Below are positions 8,744 to 16,135 of a stretch of DNA of 64,000 nucleotides, one piece after another. Under the pieces are notes generated by a model. That model was given only the letters and a program-made list of their open reading frames with translations. It did no database searches and was not told the DNA's origin. Source of the DNA: CALESS01 sp041741455 (GTDB taxonomy: Bacteria > Chloroflexota > Anaerolineae > Anaerolineales > Anaerolineaceae); assembly GCA_041741455.1 (NCBI GenBank), contig JBGSJZ010000112.1, forward strand, positions 13,404-77,403, written 5' to 3'. The position numbers and the translations under genes were made by a program. Numbering within the stretch: the stretch's first letter is position 1; each line of letters starts with the position of its first letter.

Positions 8744-9064
8744 CTAGCCCAGGAGAAACTGGAACAGATAGAGAGCCAGCATGCCGGCCAGGATGGTCAG
8801 GACGGTGTTGCGGCTGCGCCAGGCCACCAGGATCGCCAGCAGGCCGGCCAACAGGCGGGGGTTGAGGGGAGTGGTAATGAAACTACCATCCTGGATGAGC
8901 ATTTCCGGCAGGATGATGGCGCTCAACACGGCCGGCGGCACAAAGCGCAGGGCGCGCTGGAACAACTGCGGCGGCTGCCAGCGCTCGGAGAGGGCGATGA
9001 AGGACAGGCGGATGCCGTAGGTCAGCAATCCTGCCAGCAGGATGATCAGCCAGCTTTCTGCCAT
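8744..9064 (-). CDS. azlD: AzlD-family branched-chain amino acid exporter small subunit
   Basis: 106 residues with three or four hydrophobic helices and the family signature around LTYGIRLSFIAL and RFVPPAVLSAIILPEML. AzlD is the small partner of AzlC; together they export branched-chain amino acids or their analogues across the cytoplasmic membrane. The start overlaps the end of azlC by 19 bases, which fits co-translation. No dedicated regulator (AzlB/Lrp-like) is seen next to it. Confidence 0.9.
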   Translation of the reverse strand: MAESWLIILLAGLLTYGIRLSFIALSERWQPPQLFQRALRFVPPAVLSAIILPEMLIQDGSFITTPLNPRLLAGLLAILVAWRSRNTVLTILAGMLALYLFQFLLG

Positions 9065-9738
9065 TTTCCCTCACTCCACAACCCGACCCCGATGCCCACC
9101 AGGGCCGCCAGGATCAGTCCAATTTTATACGGCAGTTGATAAGCCACCACTGCTGTCAGGGCGGCGCTCAGGGCGGCCAATACCATCGGGCGATCCTTCA
9201 AGACTGGGACGACCAACGCGATGAAGGTCAGGGCCAGGGTGAAATCCAACGACCAGCCGGCGGGAATTTGCGCTCCCAGGAAAATGCCAAGGGCAGTGCA
9301 GGCCTGCCAGCAAGTCCACAAGCCCAGGCCGGCCCCCAGCAGGTACCAATGCTGGGCACCCGCCGAGCCCTCCCGCTCATAATGGGTGATGCCAACCGCA
9401 TAGGCTTCATCCACCAGGACGTAGGCCAGCAGGCCCTTCCAGAGCGGCGAAAGGTGTTTGAGATGGGGAGCAACCGAAGCGCTGTAGAGGGCGTGCCGCA
9501 GGTTGATGACGAAGGCGGTCAGGACCACCACCACCCAGGGGGTATCTACTGCCAGTAATTTAACGATCATAAACTGAGAAGAACCCGCAAAGACGATGGA
9601 CGACATGGCCTGGGCCGTATTGGGCGCCAGGCCGGCTTCAATCGCCAGCACGCCGTAGATCATGCCAAATGGCGCTACGCCGATCAGGATCGGCAGGACG
9701 TCTTTTACACCATTCAGGAATTGGGATTTCTTCGTCAT
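9046..9738 (-). CDS. azlC: AzlC-family branched-chain amino acid exporter large subunit
   Basis: About 230 residues with six or more membrane segments and the family core VAPFGMIYGVLAIEAGL, FAGSSQFM and NLRHALYSASVAP. I chose the ATG at 9738 (MTKKSQFLNGVKDVL) because it gives the normal family N-terminus; an in-frame extension to 9837 runs through an inverted repeat shared with the flanking non-coding DNA and adds no family similarity. No clear Shine-Dalgarno precedes 9738, so the start is the least certain part. It overlaps azlD and forms a two-gene operon. Confidence 0.9.
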   Translation of the reverse strand: MTKKSQFLNGVKDVLPILIGVAPFGMIYGVLAIEAGLAPNTAQAMSSIVFAGSSQFMIVKLLAVDTPWVVVVLTAFVINLRHALYSASVAPHLKHLSPLWKGLLAYVLVDEAYAVGITHYEREGSAGAQHWYLLGAGLGLWTCWQACTALGIFLGAQIPAGWSLDFTLALTFIALVVPVLKDRPMVLAALSAALTAVVAYQLPYKIGLILAALVGIGVGLWSEGKWQKAG

Positions 9739-9764
9739 AAGCAAATGAAAAATCTTTCGCAACT

Positions 9765-9863
9765 GGGTAAGGGCGATCGCGAAGCGTGTCCCTTGGGGAA
9801 GCAGCCGAGGATTAACGCTTTTTCCAAAGAATTCCATTCGTTCGGCCGCTTCGCCCTTACCGG
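9765..9863. repeat. Inverted repeat upstream of azlC
   Basis: GGGTAAGGGCGATCGCGAAG (9765-9784) is complementary over its first 11-12 bases to CGCTTCGCCCTTACCGG (9847-9863), with about 60 nt between. The right arm repeats at 8690-8703. Confidence 0.5.
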
Positions 9864-10011
9864 TTATGCCCCGGGGTCAAGAATGAAATTATTGAGTTAA
9901 TGCCGAATATTACCACGAATGACTCCGGGATGCGACCAATTTATGGAACTTAGAACCATCCAACATCGTCATTAAAGGTGTCAATCTAGATTAAAATTAA
10001 GGAGAAGTGTT

Positions 10012-10773
10012 GTGAAAATTCGATTTTTTATCGTCATCGGGGTGATCACCAGTATGATTCTTTCTGCCTGCAGTAGCAAGACCCCAGCCAGCCTGGATGG
10101 CAGTGCCTGGATCCTGACCGAATTAAACGGCCAGCCCGTGCTCAGCGAGCCGCTGGTCACTTTAAACTTTAGCGATGGTAAGCTCGGCGGCACGGATGGC
10201 TGCAACCATTACGGCGGGAGCTACACCGTCAATGGCAGCCAGTTCAGCGCAGGGCAGGATATCTTTTCGACCCTGATGGCCTGCGAAGAAGGCATCATGC
10301 AGCAGGCCTCGGCCTTCTTGAGTGCCCTGACCAGCGCGGTCAAGTACGAAATCAACGGCGACAAACTCAGCCTGCTGGACGAGAACGGCGCTGTCCTGGC
10401 CGTTTTCAGCGCCCAAAGCCAGGACCTGGCCGGCACCAATTGGATCGTGACCGGTTTCAATAATGGCCATCAAGGGGTTGTCAGCCCGATTTTGGATACA
10501 GAACTGACCCTGGTATTTGACACTGAGGGTAAATTAAGCGGGAGAGTCTGTAACAGCTATTTCGGCGCTTATGAAACGGGCAAGGGCACCATCCAGATCA
10601 GCGCGCTGGGCCAGACCGAGATGTATTGTGTGGAGCCGGAAGGCATCATGGAACAGGAAACCCAATTCCTGCAAGCGCTTGGAACGGCCGCCACCTACCG
10701 GGTGGATGGCAACAGCCTGGAGATGCGCACCGCCGGGGACGAAATCGCAGTATCCCTGACTAAAGCCCCCTAA
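10012..10773 (+). CDS. META-domain lipoprotein, copy 1
   Basis: 253 residues from GTG at 10012, with AAGGAG ending 9 nt upstream. A signal peptide ends in a lipobox (ILSAC, Cys about 20), so it should be a membrane-anchored lipoprotein. Two META (DUF306/HslJ-like) domains follow: the first has DGSAWILTELNG and GTDGCNHYGGSY, the second AGTNWIVTGFNNG and GRVCNSYFGAY, which has lost the usual GxxGCN glycine. META domains occur in HslJ and in surface proteins; their biochemical role is not firmly known. It is the first of four tandem paralogues and the only one with a GTG start and a different leader. Confidence 0.9.
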   Translation: MKIRFFIVIGVITSMILSACSSKTPASLDGSAWILTELNGQPVLSEPLVTLNFSDGKLGGTDGCNHYGGSYTVNGSQFSAGQDIFSTLMACEEGIMQQASAFLSALTSAVKYEINGDKLSLLDENGAVLAVFSAQSQDLAGTNWIVTGFNNGHQGVVSPILDTELTLVFDTEGKLSGRVCNSYFGAYETGKGTIQISALGQTEMYCVEPEGIMEQETQFLQALGTAATYRVDGNSLEMRTAGDEIAVSLTKAP

Positions 10774-10790
10774 AATCACACGTCATTATC

Positions 10791-10821
10791 CATAGAGACG
10801 TTGCACTGCAGCGTCTCTATG
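10791..10821. repeat. Palindromic repeat element between META genes (copy A)
   Basis: CATAGAGACG-T-TGCA-C-TGCA-G-CGTCTCTATG forms a 31-nt hairpin. A related palindrome occurs at 12534-12569. Palindromes with this TAGAGACG/CGTCTCTA core are, from memory, common in several bacterial phyla. It lies just past the first META gene and could act as a terminator or mRNA stabiliser. Confidence 0.75.
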
Positions 10822-10861
10822 GTTTTAATCATCGGCATCATTTTCTCCATCCAAAAAGGTA

Positions 10862-10885
10862 TACAATAAGAACAAGGAGAGGTTT
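10862..10885 (+). promoter_or_regulatory. Conserved promoter/RBS block of META copy 2
   Basis: TACAAT (10862-10867), then AAGGAG shortly before the ATG at 10886. The same block (AAAAAGG, TACAATAAGA, CAAGGAG) recurs before copies 3 and 4. No convincing -35. Confidence 0.5.
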
Positions 10886-11650
10886 ATGAAAACAAAAATC
10901 CTTGTGCTTATCTTAGGGTTGTTGTTGGTCTTAACACCCCTTGCCTGTACTACTAACCCCACTGTGTTGGATGGCACCGATTGGATATTAACGGAATTGA
11001 ATGATCATTCAACATTTGTCGGCACGATCGTTACACTGAAGTTTTCTGAAGGGAAAATCAGCGGTCGGGATGGCTGCAATCGGTACAATGGTACCTACAC
11101 CTTATCAGGCAATAAAATTCGCTTAAAGAATATTTTTGCCACCTTGATGTCTTGTCCTCCAAAAGGTGTCAACGAACAAGCCGAAGAATATCACAGTGTG
11201 CTTCTTGCAACTGCTCAATATGAAATTAACGGGGATAAGCTCAGCCTGCTGGATAAGCATGACATAATGCTAGCCACCTTTACCGACCAGAGCCAGGAGT
11301 TAGCCAGAACCAGTTGGATCGTGACCGGCTTCAATAATGGCGAACAAATCGTAGTCAGCCCTCTTTCCGATGTCGAATTAACGGTTACCTTTGATGCCGA
11401 TGGAAAGGTCAGGGGGAATGCTGGCTGCAACCAGTATGCTGCACTATATACAACCGAGAACCAATACATCTCTATTGACTCAATTGAGGTGACCCGGATG
11501 TTCTGCAGCAAACCGGATGAAATCATGCAACAAGAGACACAGTTCCTGGCTGCTCTGCAATCAGCAGTCAGTTATAAATTTGATGGAGAATCTCTGGAAG
11601 TTTACCGACCGGTGAATGTAATTGCCCTCATTCTGGTAAAAGCTCCGTAA
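10886..11650 (+). CDS. META-domain lipoprotein, copy 2
   Basis: 254 residues, ATG start with AAGGAG. The signal peptide ends in TPLAC, with the lipid-attachment cysteine near residue 21. Two META domains: the first with DGTDWILTELND and GRDGCNRYNGTY, the second with RTSWIVTGFNNG and GNAGCNQYAALY. The sequence between the domains (NGDKLSLLD) is almost the same as in copy 1, showing recent common origin. It is A+T-richer than copy 1. Function unknown beyond a predicted extracytoplasmic anchor and domain family. Confidence 0.9.
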   Translation: MKTKILVLILGLLLVLTPLACTTNPTVLDGTDWILTELNDHSTFVGTIVTLKFSEGKISGRDGCNRYNGTYTLSGNKIRLKNIFATLMSCPPKGVNEQAEEYHSVLLATAQYEINGDKLSLLDKHDIMLATFTDQSQELARTSWIVTGFNNGEQIVVSPLSDVELTVTFDADGKVRGNAGCNQYAALYTTENQYISIDSIEVTRMFCSKPDEIMQQETQFLAALQSAVSYKFDGESLEVYRPVNVIALILVKAP

Positions 11651-11697
11651 AATTCTACGGGTTTAAATTCACCACTATTTCCCAACCGAAAAAGGTT

Positions 11698-11722
11698 TAC
11701 AATAAGACCAAGGAGCGGTGAG
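11698..11722 (+). promoter_or_regulatory. Conserved promoter/RBS block of META copy 3
   Basis: TACAAT at 11698-11703 followed by AAGACCAAGGAGCGGTGAG before the ATG, nearly identical to the block in front of copy 4. Confidence 0.5.
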
Positions 11723-12520
11723 ATGAAATCAAAAACCTTTCTGCTCATTTTTGTGTTCATTTTACTGGCGGTACCTGCTTGCACTGTCAAACCACCATCG
11801 CTCTATAACTCCGCCTGGGTACTAACCGAACTGAATGGCAAGCCAGTCGAAAATCTCCTGCGCGAGCTTCATGTTGAACAAAATTTTGAGGCAATCGAAG
11901 ATTTCTACATTTCCTTGAGATTCTCCAAGAATAAAATCTCCGGGAAAACCGGCTGCAATAAATACGACGGGCCTTACTTTGCGTTGGGGAATTATCTCTT
12001 CACCGGCAAGATTTTTTCTACCGGGGTGATGTGCCTGTCGGAGGAGATCGATCAACAGAACACCGATTACTTCAGAGCATTGGGTTGGGCAAACCACTAT
12101 GAAAACAGCGGTGATCAACTCCGCCTGCTGGACCTGGATGATAATATCCTGGCAGTCTTCACTGCCCAGCGTCAGGAACTGGCTGGCACCCGCTGGCAGG
12201 TGATGGGCTTTTCTCCATACCAGGCTTATCCGCTGGATGGAGTCCTGATCAAGGTGAATTTTGGTGCGGCTGGCAAAGTAAGCGGAACCGCCGGCTGTAA
12301 AGATTTCTCTGCCTCTTACGAAATCCATGAACCGACCATCCATATTGCCTTTATAAAGATCACGGATATGATCTGCGACGAGCCGGATGGTAGCCAGCAA
12401 CAGGAGCAGCAATTCCTGACCGCATTGCAAGCTGCTACCACTTACAAAATGGAAGGTAATTCACTGAAATTATACACCGCTGACGATAAAATCGCTGTCA
12501 GCCTGTTAAAAGCCCCGTAA
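11723..12520 (+). CDS. META-domain lipoprotein, copy 3
   Basis: 265 residues. The lipobox is VPACT (Cys about 19). The first META domain (NSAWVLTELNGKPVE, GKTGCNKYDGPY) has an insertion of about a dozen residues compared with copies 1 and 2; the second (AGTRWQVMGFSP, GTAGCKDFSASY) has Lys in place of the usual Asn after Cys. The first 140 residues are very close to copy 4, indicating a recent duplication, while the second domains differ. Expected to be an extracytoplasmic lipoprotein. Confidence 0.9.
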   Translation: MKSKTFLLIFVFILLAVPACTVKPPSLYNSAWVLTELNGKPVENLLRELHVEQNFEAIEDFYISLRFSKNKISGKTGCNKYDGPYFALGNYLFTGKIFSTGVMCLSEEIDQQNTDYFRALGWANHYENSGDQLRLLDLDDNILAVFTAQRQELAGTRWQVMGFSPYQAYPLDGVLIKVNFGAAGKVSGTAGCKDFSASYEIHEPTIHIAFIKITDMICDEPDGSQQQEQQFLTALQAATTYKMEGNSLKLYTADDKIAVSLLKAP

Positions 12521-12533
12521 AATTCCGCCGCAT

Positions 12534-12569
12534 CCCGGTAGAGACGGTGCGATGCAACGTCTCTACGGG
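12534..12569. repeat. Palindromic repeat element between META genes (copy B)
   Basis: CCC-GTAGAGACG...CGTCTCTAC-GGG with TGC arms inside; the same family as the hairpin at 10791-10821. It sits right after META copy 3. Confidence 0.75.
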
Positions 12570-12604
12570 GTTAAATACACTACTATTGCCCATCCAAAAA
12601 GATT

Positions 12605-12629
12605 TACAATAAGACCAAGGAGCGGTGAG
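12605..12629 (+). promoter_or_regulatory. Conserved promoter/RBS block of META copy 4
   Basis: TACAAT at 12605-12610, then AAGACCAAGGAGCGGTGAG up to the ATG at 12630; identical downstream of the -10 to the block before copy 3. Confidence 0.5.
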
Positions 12630-13472
12630 ATGAAATCAAAAGCCTTTCTGCTCATTCTTGTGCTAATGTTGTTGGCGGTCCCTGCTTGCACTGTCAAGCC
12701 ACCATCGCTCAATAACTCTGCCTGGGGTTTAACCGAACTGAATGGCAAACCCGTCGAAACTTTCCTGCGCGAGCCTTTTTTAGACCAGAGTTTTGAGCCC
12801 TTCCAAGATTTCTCCATTTCTCTGAGATTCTCCAAGAATAAAATCTCCGGGAAAGCCGGCTGCAACGATTACGAAGGACCCTACTTTGCCCTGGGAAATT
12901 ATCTCTTTACAGGGAACGTTTTCAGCACTTTGGTGATGTGCTTTTACCCCGAGGATATCGATCAACAGAGCAGCGATTATCTGAGTGCATTGGGTTGGGC
13001 AAACCACTATGAAAACAGCGGTGATCAACTCCGCCTGCTGGACCTGGATGATAACATCCTGGCAGTCTTCACTGCCCAGAGCGAGGGGCTGGCCGGCAGC
13101 TGGTGGCGGGTGGTTTATTTTATCGACAACAGGCAAAATAATAATGCCTATCCATTTTATGAAAGGATTAAGAAAATAGTAGACCCGCTGTCCGGCACCA
13201 CCATCAGCCTGAGGTTCCTTGAGGATCAACTCGGCGGAAGTGGCGGGTGCAATGATTATTTTGGCCGGTATGAAATTGAAAACGGCTCCATTCAAATCAC
13301 CGAGAGGGGCAATAGTGTCATGGCCTGTCCCGAACCGTCCGGATTGATGGAACAGGAAGCGCTATACTTCATAGCCTTGAGATCCGTAACCGCCTACCGA
13401 GTGGATGGCGATTACCTGGAGTTGCGCAACGCCGAGGATGAAATCGCGGTTAGCCTGGTAAGAGTTCCATAA
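12630..13472 (+). CDS. META-domain lipoprotein, copy 4
   Basis: 280 residues from the ATG at 12630, which has the conserved AAGGAG; an upstream in-frame extension runs into the palindromic repeat and is rejected. Lipobox VPACT. META domain 1 has GKAGCNDYEGPY and domain 2 GSGGCNDYFGRY, here with a complete GxxGCN motif. Nearly identical to copy 3 in the signal peptide, leader and first domain; the second domain has an insertion (DNRQNNNAYPFYERIKK) and diverges. This mosaic pattern suggests duplication followed by domain-wise divergence or recombination. Confidence 0.9.
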   Translation: MKSKAFLLILVLMLLAVPACTVKPPSLNNSAWGLTELNGKPVETFLREPFLDQSFEPFQDFSISLRFSKNKISGKAGCNDYEGPYFALGNYLFTGNVFSTLVMCFYPEDIDQQSSDYLSALGWANHYENSGDQLRLLDLDDNILAVFTAQSEGLAGSWWRVVYFIDNRQNNNAYPFYERIKKIVDPLSGTTISLRFLEDQLGGSGGCNDYFGRYEIENGSIQITERGNSVMACPEPSGLMEQEALYFIALRSVTAYRVDGDYLELRNAEDEIAVSLVRVP

Positions 13473-13479
13473 ATGTTGT

Positions 13480-13536
13480 TGGGTTGAAGGGCGTTTCCAG
13501 GTTGAGTAAATCCTCTGCTTCTGCCCTTCAACCCAA
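13480..13536. terminator. Large inverted repeat after the META array
   Basis: A 14-bp perfect stem (TTGGGTTGAAGGGC with GCCCTTCAACCCAA) around a 29-nt loop. There is no T-run, so rho-independent termination is uncertain, but it separates the META array from the oxidoreductase genes. Confidence 0.6.
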
Positions 13537-13657
13537 ATTAAGCATGCCGCTCATCCAACAGGTTTTTCCCGATACCATCCTCCCAATTTTGGGTTATTAT
13601 TAGCAGGTAGCCGGCACCACCGGCATGACCCAATCATCGCACATTGGAGAATCACAA

Positions 13658-15625
13658 TTGAAGGCATTCACCGGCAAGGTGCTGTGGGTGGATTTAACCA
13701 ACGGCACTTTCTCTGAAGAAGTCATTCCCGATTCAATGTACCGAAAATACCTCTCCGGCATCGGGCTGGGGGCGGCCCTGCTCTATCGCGACATCCCGGC
13801 CGGGGCGGATGCACTCGGTCCCCAGAACATTCTCGGCTTCATGTCCGGACTGCTGACCGGTTCCGGCAGCCTGTTCAGCGGGCGCTGGATGGCGGTGGGC
13901 AAATCCCCGTTGACCGGCGGCTGGGGCGACGCCAATTGCGGCGGTACTTTTGCTTTTGCCATCAAGCAGACCGGTTATGACGGTATCCTGTTCAAGGGCA
14001 TCAGCCCCACCCCGGTTTATTTGCTGATCGGTTCCCACGGCCCCAAACTTCTGGATGCTTCCCACTTATGGGGCAAGGACACCGTTGAAACCGAAGAAGC
14101 CATCCAGGCGGCCCATTCTGGCAAGAAGCAACCAGCAGTGGCCTGCATCGGCCAGGCTGGCGAGAACCTCTCCCTGATCTCGGGCATCGTCAACGATAAG
14201 GGACGCATCGCCGCCCGCTCCGGGCTGGGGGCAGTCATGGGCATCAAGCGGTTGAAAGCCGTCGCCCTGGCCGGGGCCAAACGGGTAAGCGCCCGCCACC
14301 CGGCGCAAATGAAACGCCTCTCCAACAAGTGCAGCCGGGATATCCTGCTGCCCCTGAATATCATCAACTCCAAAACCATCGGCCTCTTCGGCGGGTTGGT
14401 CGGCAACCTACCGGTCGGCATGAGCCAATCCGGCTTCCTGTTGGGCGGCATCCTGGCCAAGTGGGGCACCATCGGCACCCTGCCCGCCTCGGCTGGCATG
14501 GGTGACACACCTTTCAAAAACTGGGCTGGCACCAACCGGGATATGCCGCAAGTGTACGATGCCATCGACCCGGACAAAATCATTGCCCGCGAAAAACGCA
14601 AATACCATTGCCGGGGCTGCCCGCTGGGCTGCGGCGGGATCATCGAACTGGCCGGTCAGGAGAGCCACAAGCCCGAATACGAAACCACGGCTGGTTTTTC
14701 CACCCTGCTGCTCAACGATGACCTGGAACTGGTGTACGAGGTCAATGAGCTGCTCAACCAGGCTGGCATGGATTCGATCTCCGCCAGCGCCAGTATCGCA
14801 TTTGCGATGGAATGTTACGAGAAGGGTTGGATCACGCAGGAGGATACTGGCGGACTCCAACTCACCTGGGGCAATGGGTTAGCCGTTCGGGTCCTGCTCG
14901 ACCAGATGATCAGCCGCCAGGGCTTTGGAGCCTGGTTGACGGATGGCGTGCAGCACGCTGTGGCAAAACTCGGGGCACACACAGCTGATTCGGCCATTCA
15001 CGCCGGCGGGCAGGAAATCGCCTACCACGACCCACGTCTCGACCCTGGCATGGCGTTGCATGCCAGCGTGGACCCCACCCCCGGTCGGCACACCACCGGC
15101 GCTCAGTTGTATTACGACATGTACAAGTTATGGACGAGCATCCCGGAGTTGCCCAAATCCGGCCAGTTCTACCGCAAACCCACCCGCTATGACCCTGGCA
15201 ACGGCCGGACGGAGAGTGCGGTGGCGGTCAGCAACTTCACCCAGTTCTACAATTCAGCCGGCATGTGTTACATGGGCATGCTGATCGGCATCGACCGGGT
15301 GCCGGTCTTCGAGTGGGCCAATGCCGCCACCGGCTGGAACTTGACCCCACGGGAATACCTGCGCATCGGCCAGCGCATCCAGACCCTGCGCCAGATGTTC
15401 AACATCCGCCACGGGGTTGACCCGACCAAAGTGAAGGTCAGCCAGCGCCTGCTGGGGGATCCGCCCCAGGTCGTCGGCCCCAACAAGGGCGTGCAATACG
15501 ACCTGGAGCCCTTGATGCAGGCCTACTGGCAGGAAATCGGCTGGGATGCCAAAACGGGCATCCCCACCCCCGAGACCCTGCAAGCTCTGGAGATGGACGA
15601 TGTGCTGGGCAAGGAGGCCGCATGA
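13658..15625 (+). CDS. aor: Aldehyde ferredoxin oxidoreductase (tungsten/molybdenum pterin enzyme)
   Basis: About 655 residues. The start is placed at TTG 13658 because GGAGAA lies 7 nt upstream and the protein then begins KAFTGKVLWVDL, as family members do; an ATG at 13625 would add 11 residues without a ribosome binding site. The N-terminal domain has the pterin-binding region GRWMAVGKSPLTGGWGD. The [4Fe-4S] ligands are CRGCPLGC (about residues 318-325) and a distant Cys in NSAGMCYMG (about 536). Such enzymes oxidise aldehydes to acids, or the reverse, with ferredoxin as partner, in anaerobes. A polyferredoxin gene overlaps its stop. Confidence 0.93.
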   Translation: MKAFTGKVLWVDLTNGTFSEEVIPDSMYRKYLSGIGLGAALLYRDIPAGADALGPQNILGFMSGLLTGSGSLFSGRWMAVGKSPLTGGWGDANCGGTFAFAIKQTGYDGILFKGISPTPVYLLIGSHGPKLLDASHLWGKDTVETEEAIQAAHSGKKQPAVACIGQAGENLSLISGIVNDKGRIAARSGLGAVMGIKRLKAVALAGAKRVSARHPAQMKRLSNKCSRDILLPLNIINSKTIGLFGGLVGNLPVGMSQSGFLLGGILAKWGTIGTLPASAGMGDTPFKNWAGTNRDMPQVYDAIDPDKIIAREKRKYHCRGCPLGCGGIIELAGQESHKPEYETTAGFSTLLLNDDLELVYEVNELLNQAGMDSISASASIAFAMECYEKGWITQEDTGGLQLTWGNGLAVRVLLDQMISRQGFGAWLTDGVQHAVAKLGAHTADSAIHAGGQEIAYHDPRLDPGMALHASVDPTPGRHTTGAQLYYDMYKLWTSIPELPKSGQFYRKPTRYDPGNGRTESAVAVSNFTQFYNSAGMCYMGMLIGIDRVPVFEWANAATGWNLTPREYLRIGQRIQTLRQMFNIRHGVDPTKVKVSQRLLGDPPQVVGPNKGVQYDLEPLMQAYWQEIGWDAKTGIPTPETLQALEMDDVLGKEAA

Positions 15626-16029
15626 GCCATACCATCCTGCCCGCCTGCACGGGCTGCACTGCCTGTGTCAAGGTCTGCCCGGTGGAAGCCATCACCGGGG
15701 AGCGGAAAGCCCTGCATGTCATCGACCCGGTGATCTGCATCGATTGCGGCGCCTGCGGGCGGATCTGCCCGGCAGATGCCGTTGTGGACAATCATCATAA
15801 ACCCGTAATCATGCTCAAGCGCAGCCTGTGGCTGAAACCGCTGGTGATCGAGAAGAAATGTATCTCGTGCGGTATCTGCCTGGAGGTCTGCCCGACCAGT
15901 GTGCTGGATTTTGCGGAATTGAAACCGGACCAGGTGCGGGCTGTAGCCTATTTGAAGGATGCCAAGAACTGCATCGGCTGCTCTTTTTGCGAGGTCGCCT
16001 GCCCGGTGGATGCAATTAAGATGGAGTGA
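15622..16029 (+). CDS. Polyferredoxin with four 4Fe-4S motifs
   Basis: 135 residues, start overlapping the oxidoreductase stop (ATGA). Four complete CxxCxxCxxxCP motifs are visible: CTGCTACVKVCP (about 9-20), CIDCGACGRICP (about 39-50), CISCGICLEVCP (about 80-91) and CIGCSFCEVACP (about 117-128). They form two paired ferredoxin domains, enough for four [4Fe-4S] clusters. Translational coupling argues that it takes electrons from, or delivers them to, the aldehyde oxidoreductase. It is larger than the two-cluster ferredoxins usually seen next to such enzymes. Confidence 0.92.
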   Translation: MSHTILPACTGCTACVKVCPVEAITGERKALHVIDPVICIDCGACGRICPADAVVDNHHKPVIMLKRSLWLKPLVIEKKCISCGICLEVCPTSVLDFAELKPDQVRAVAYLKDAKNCIGCSFCEVACPVDAIKME

Positions 16030-16135
16030 GGTTTTCGTTTTTAACACGGATTATCACGGAAGGAACGGATGAACACAGAAAAACCGTTTTCATAAATTCT
16101 ATTCCACGGATGAATTGGACCTGAACGGAAAAAAC

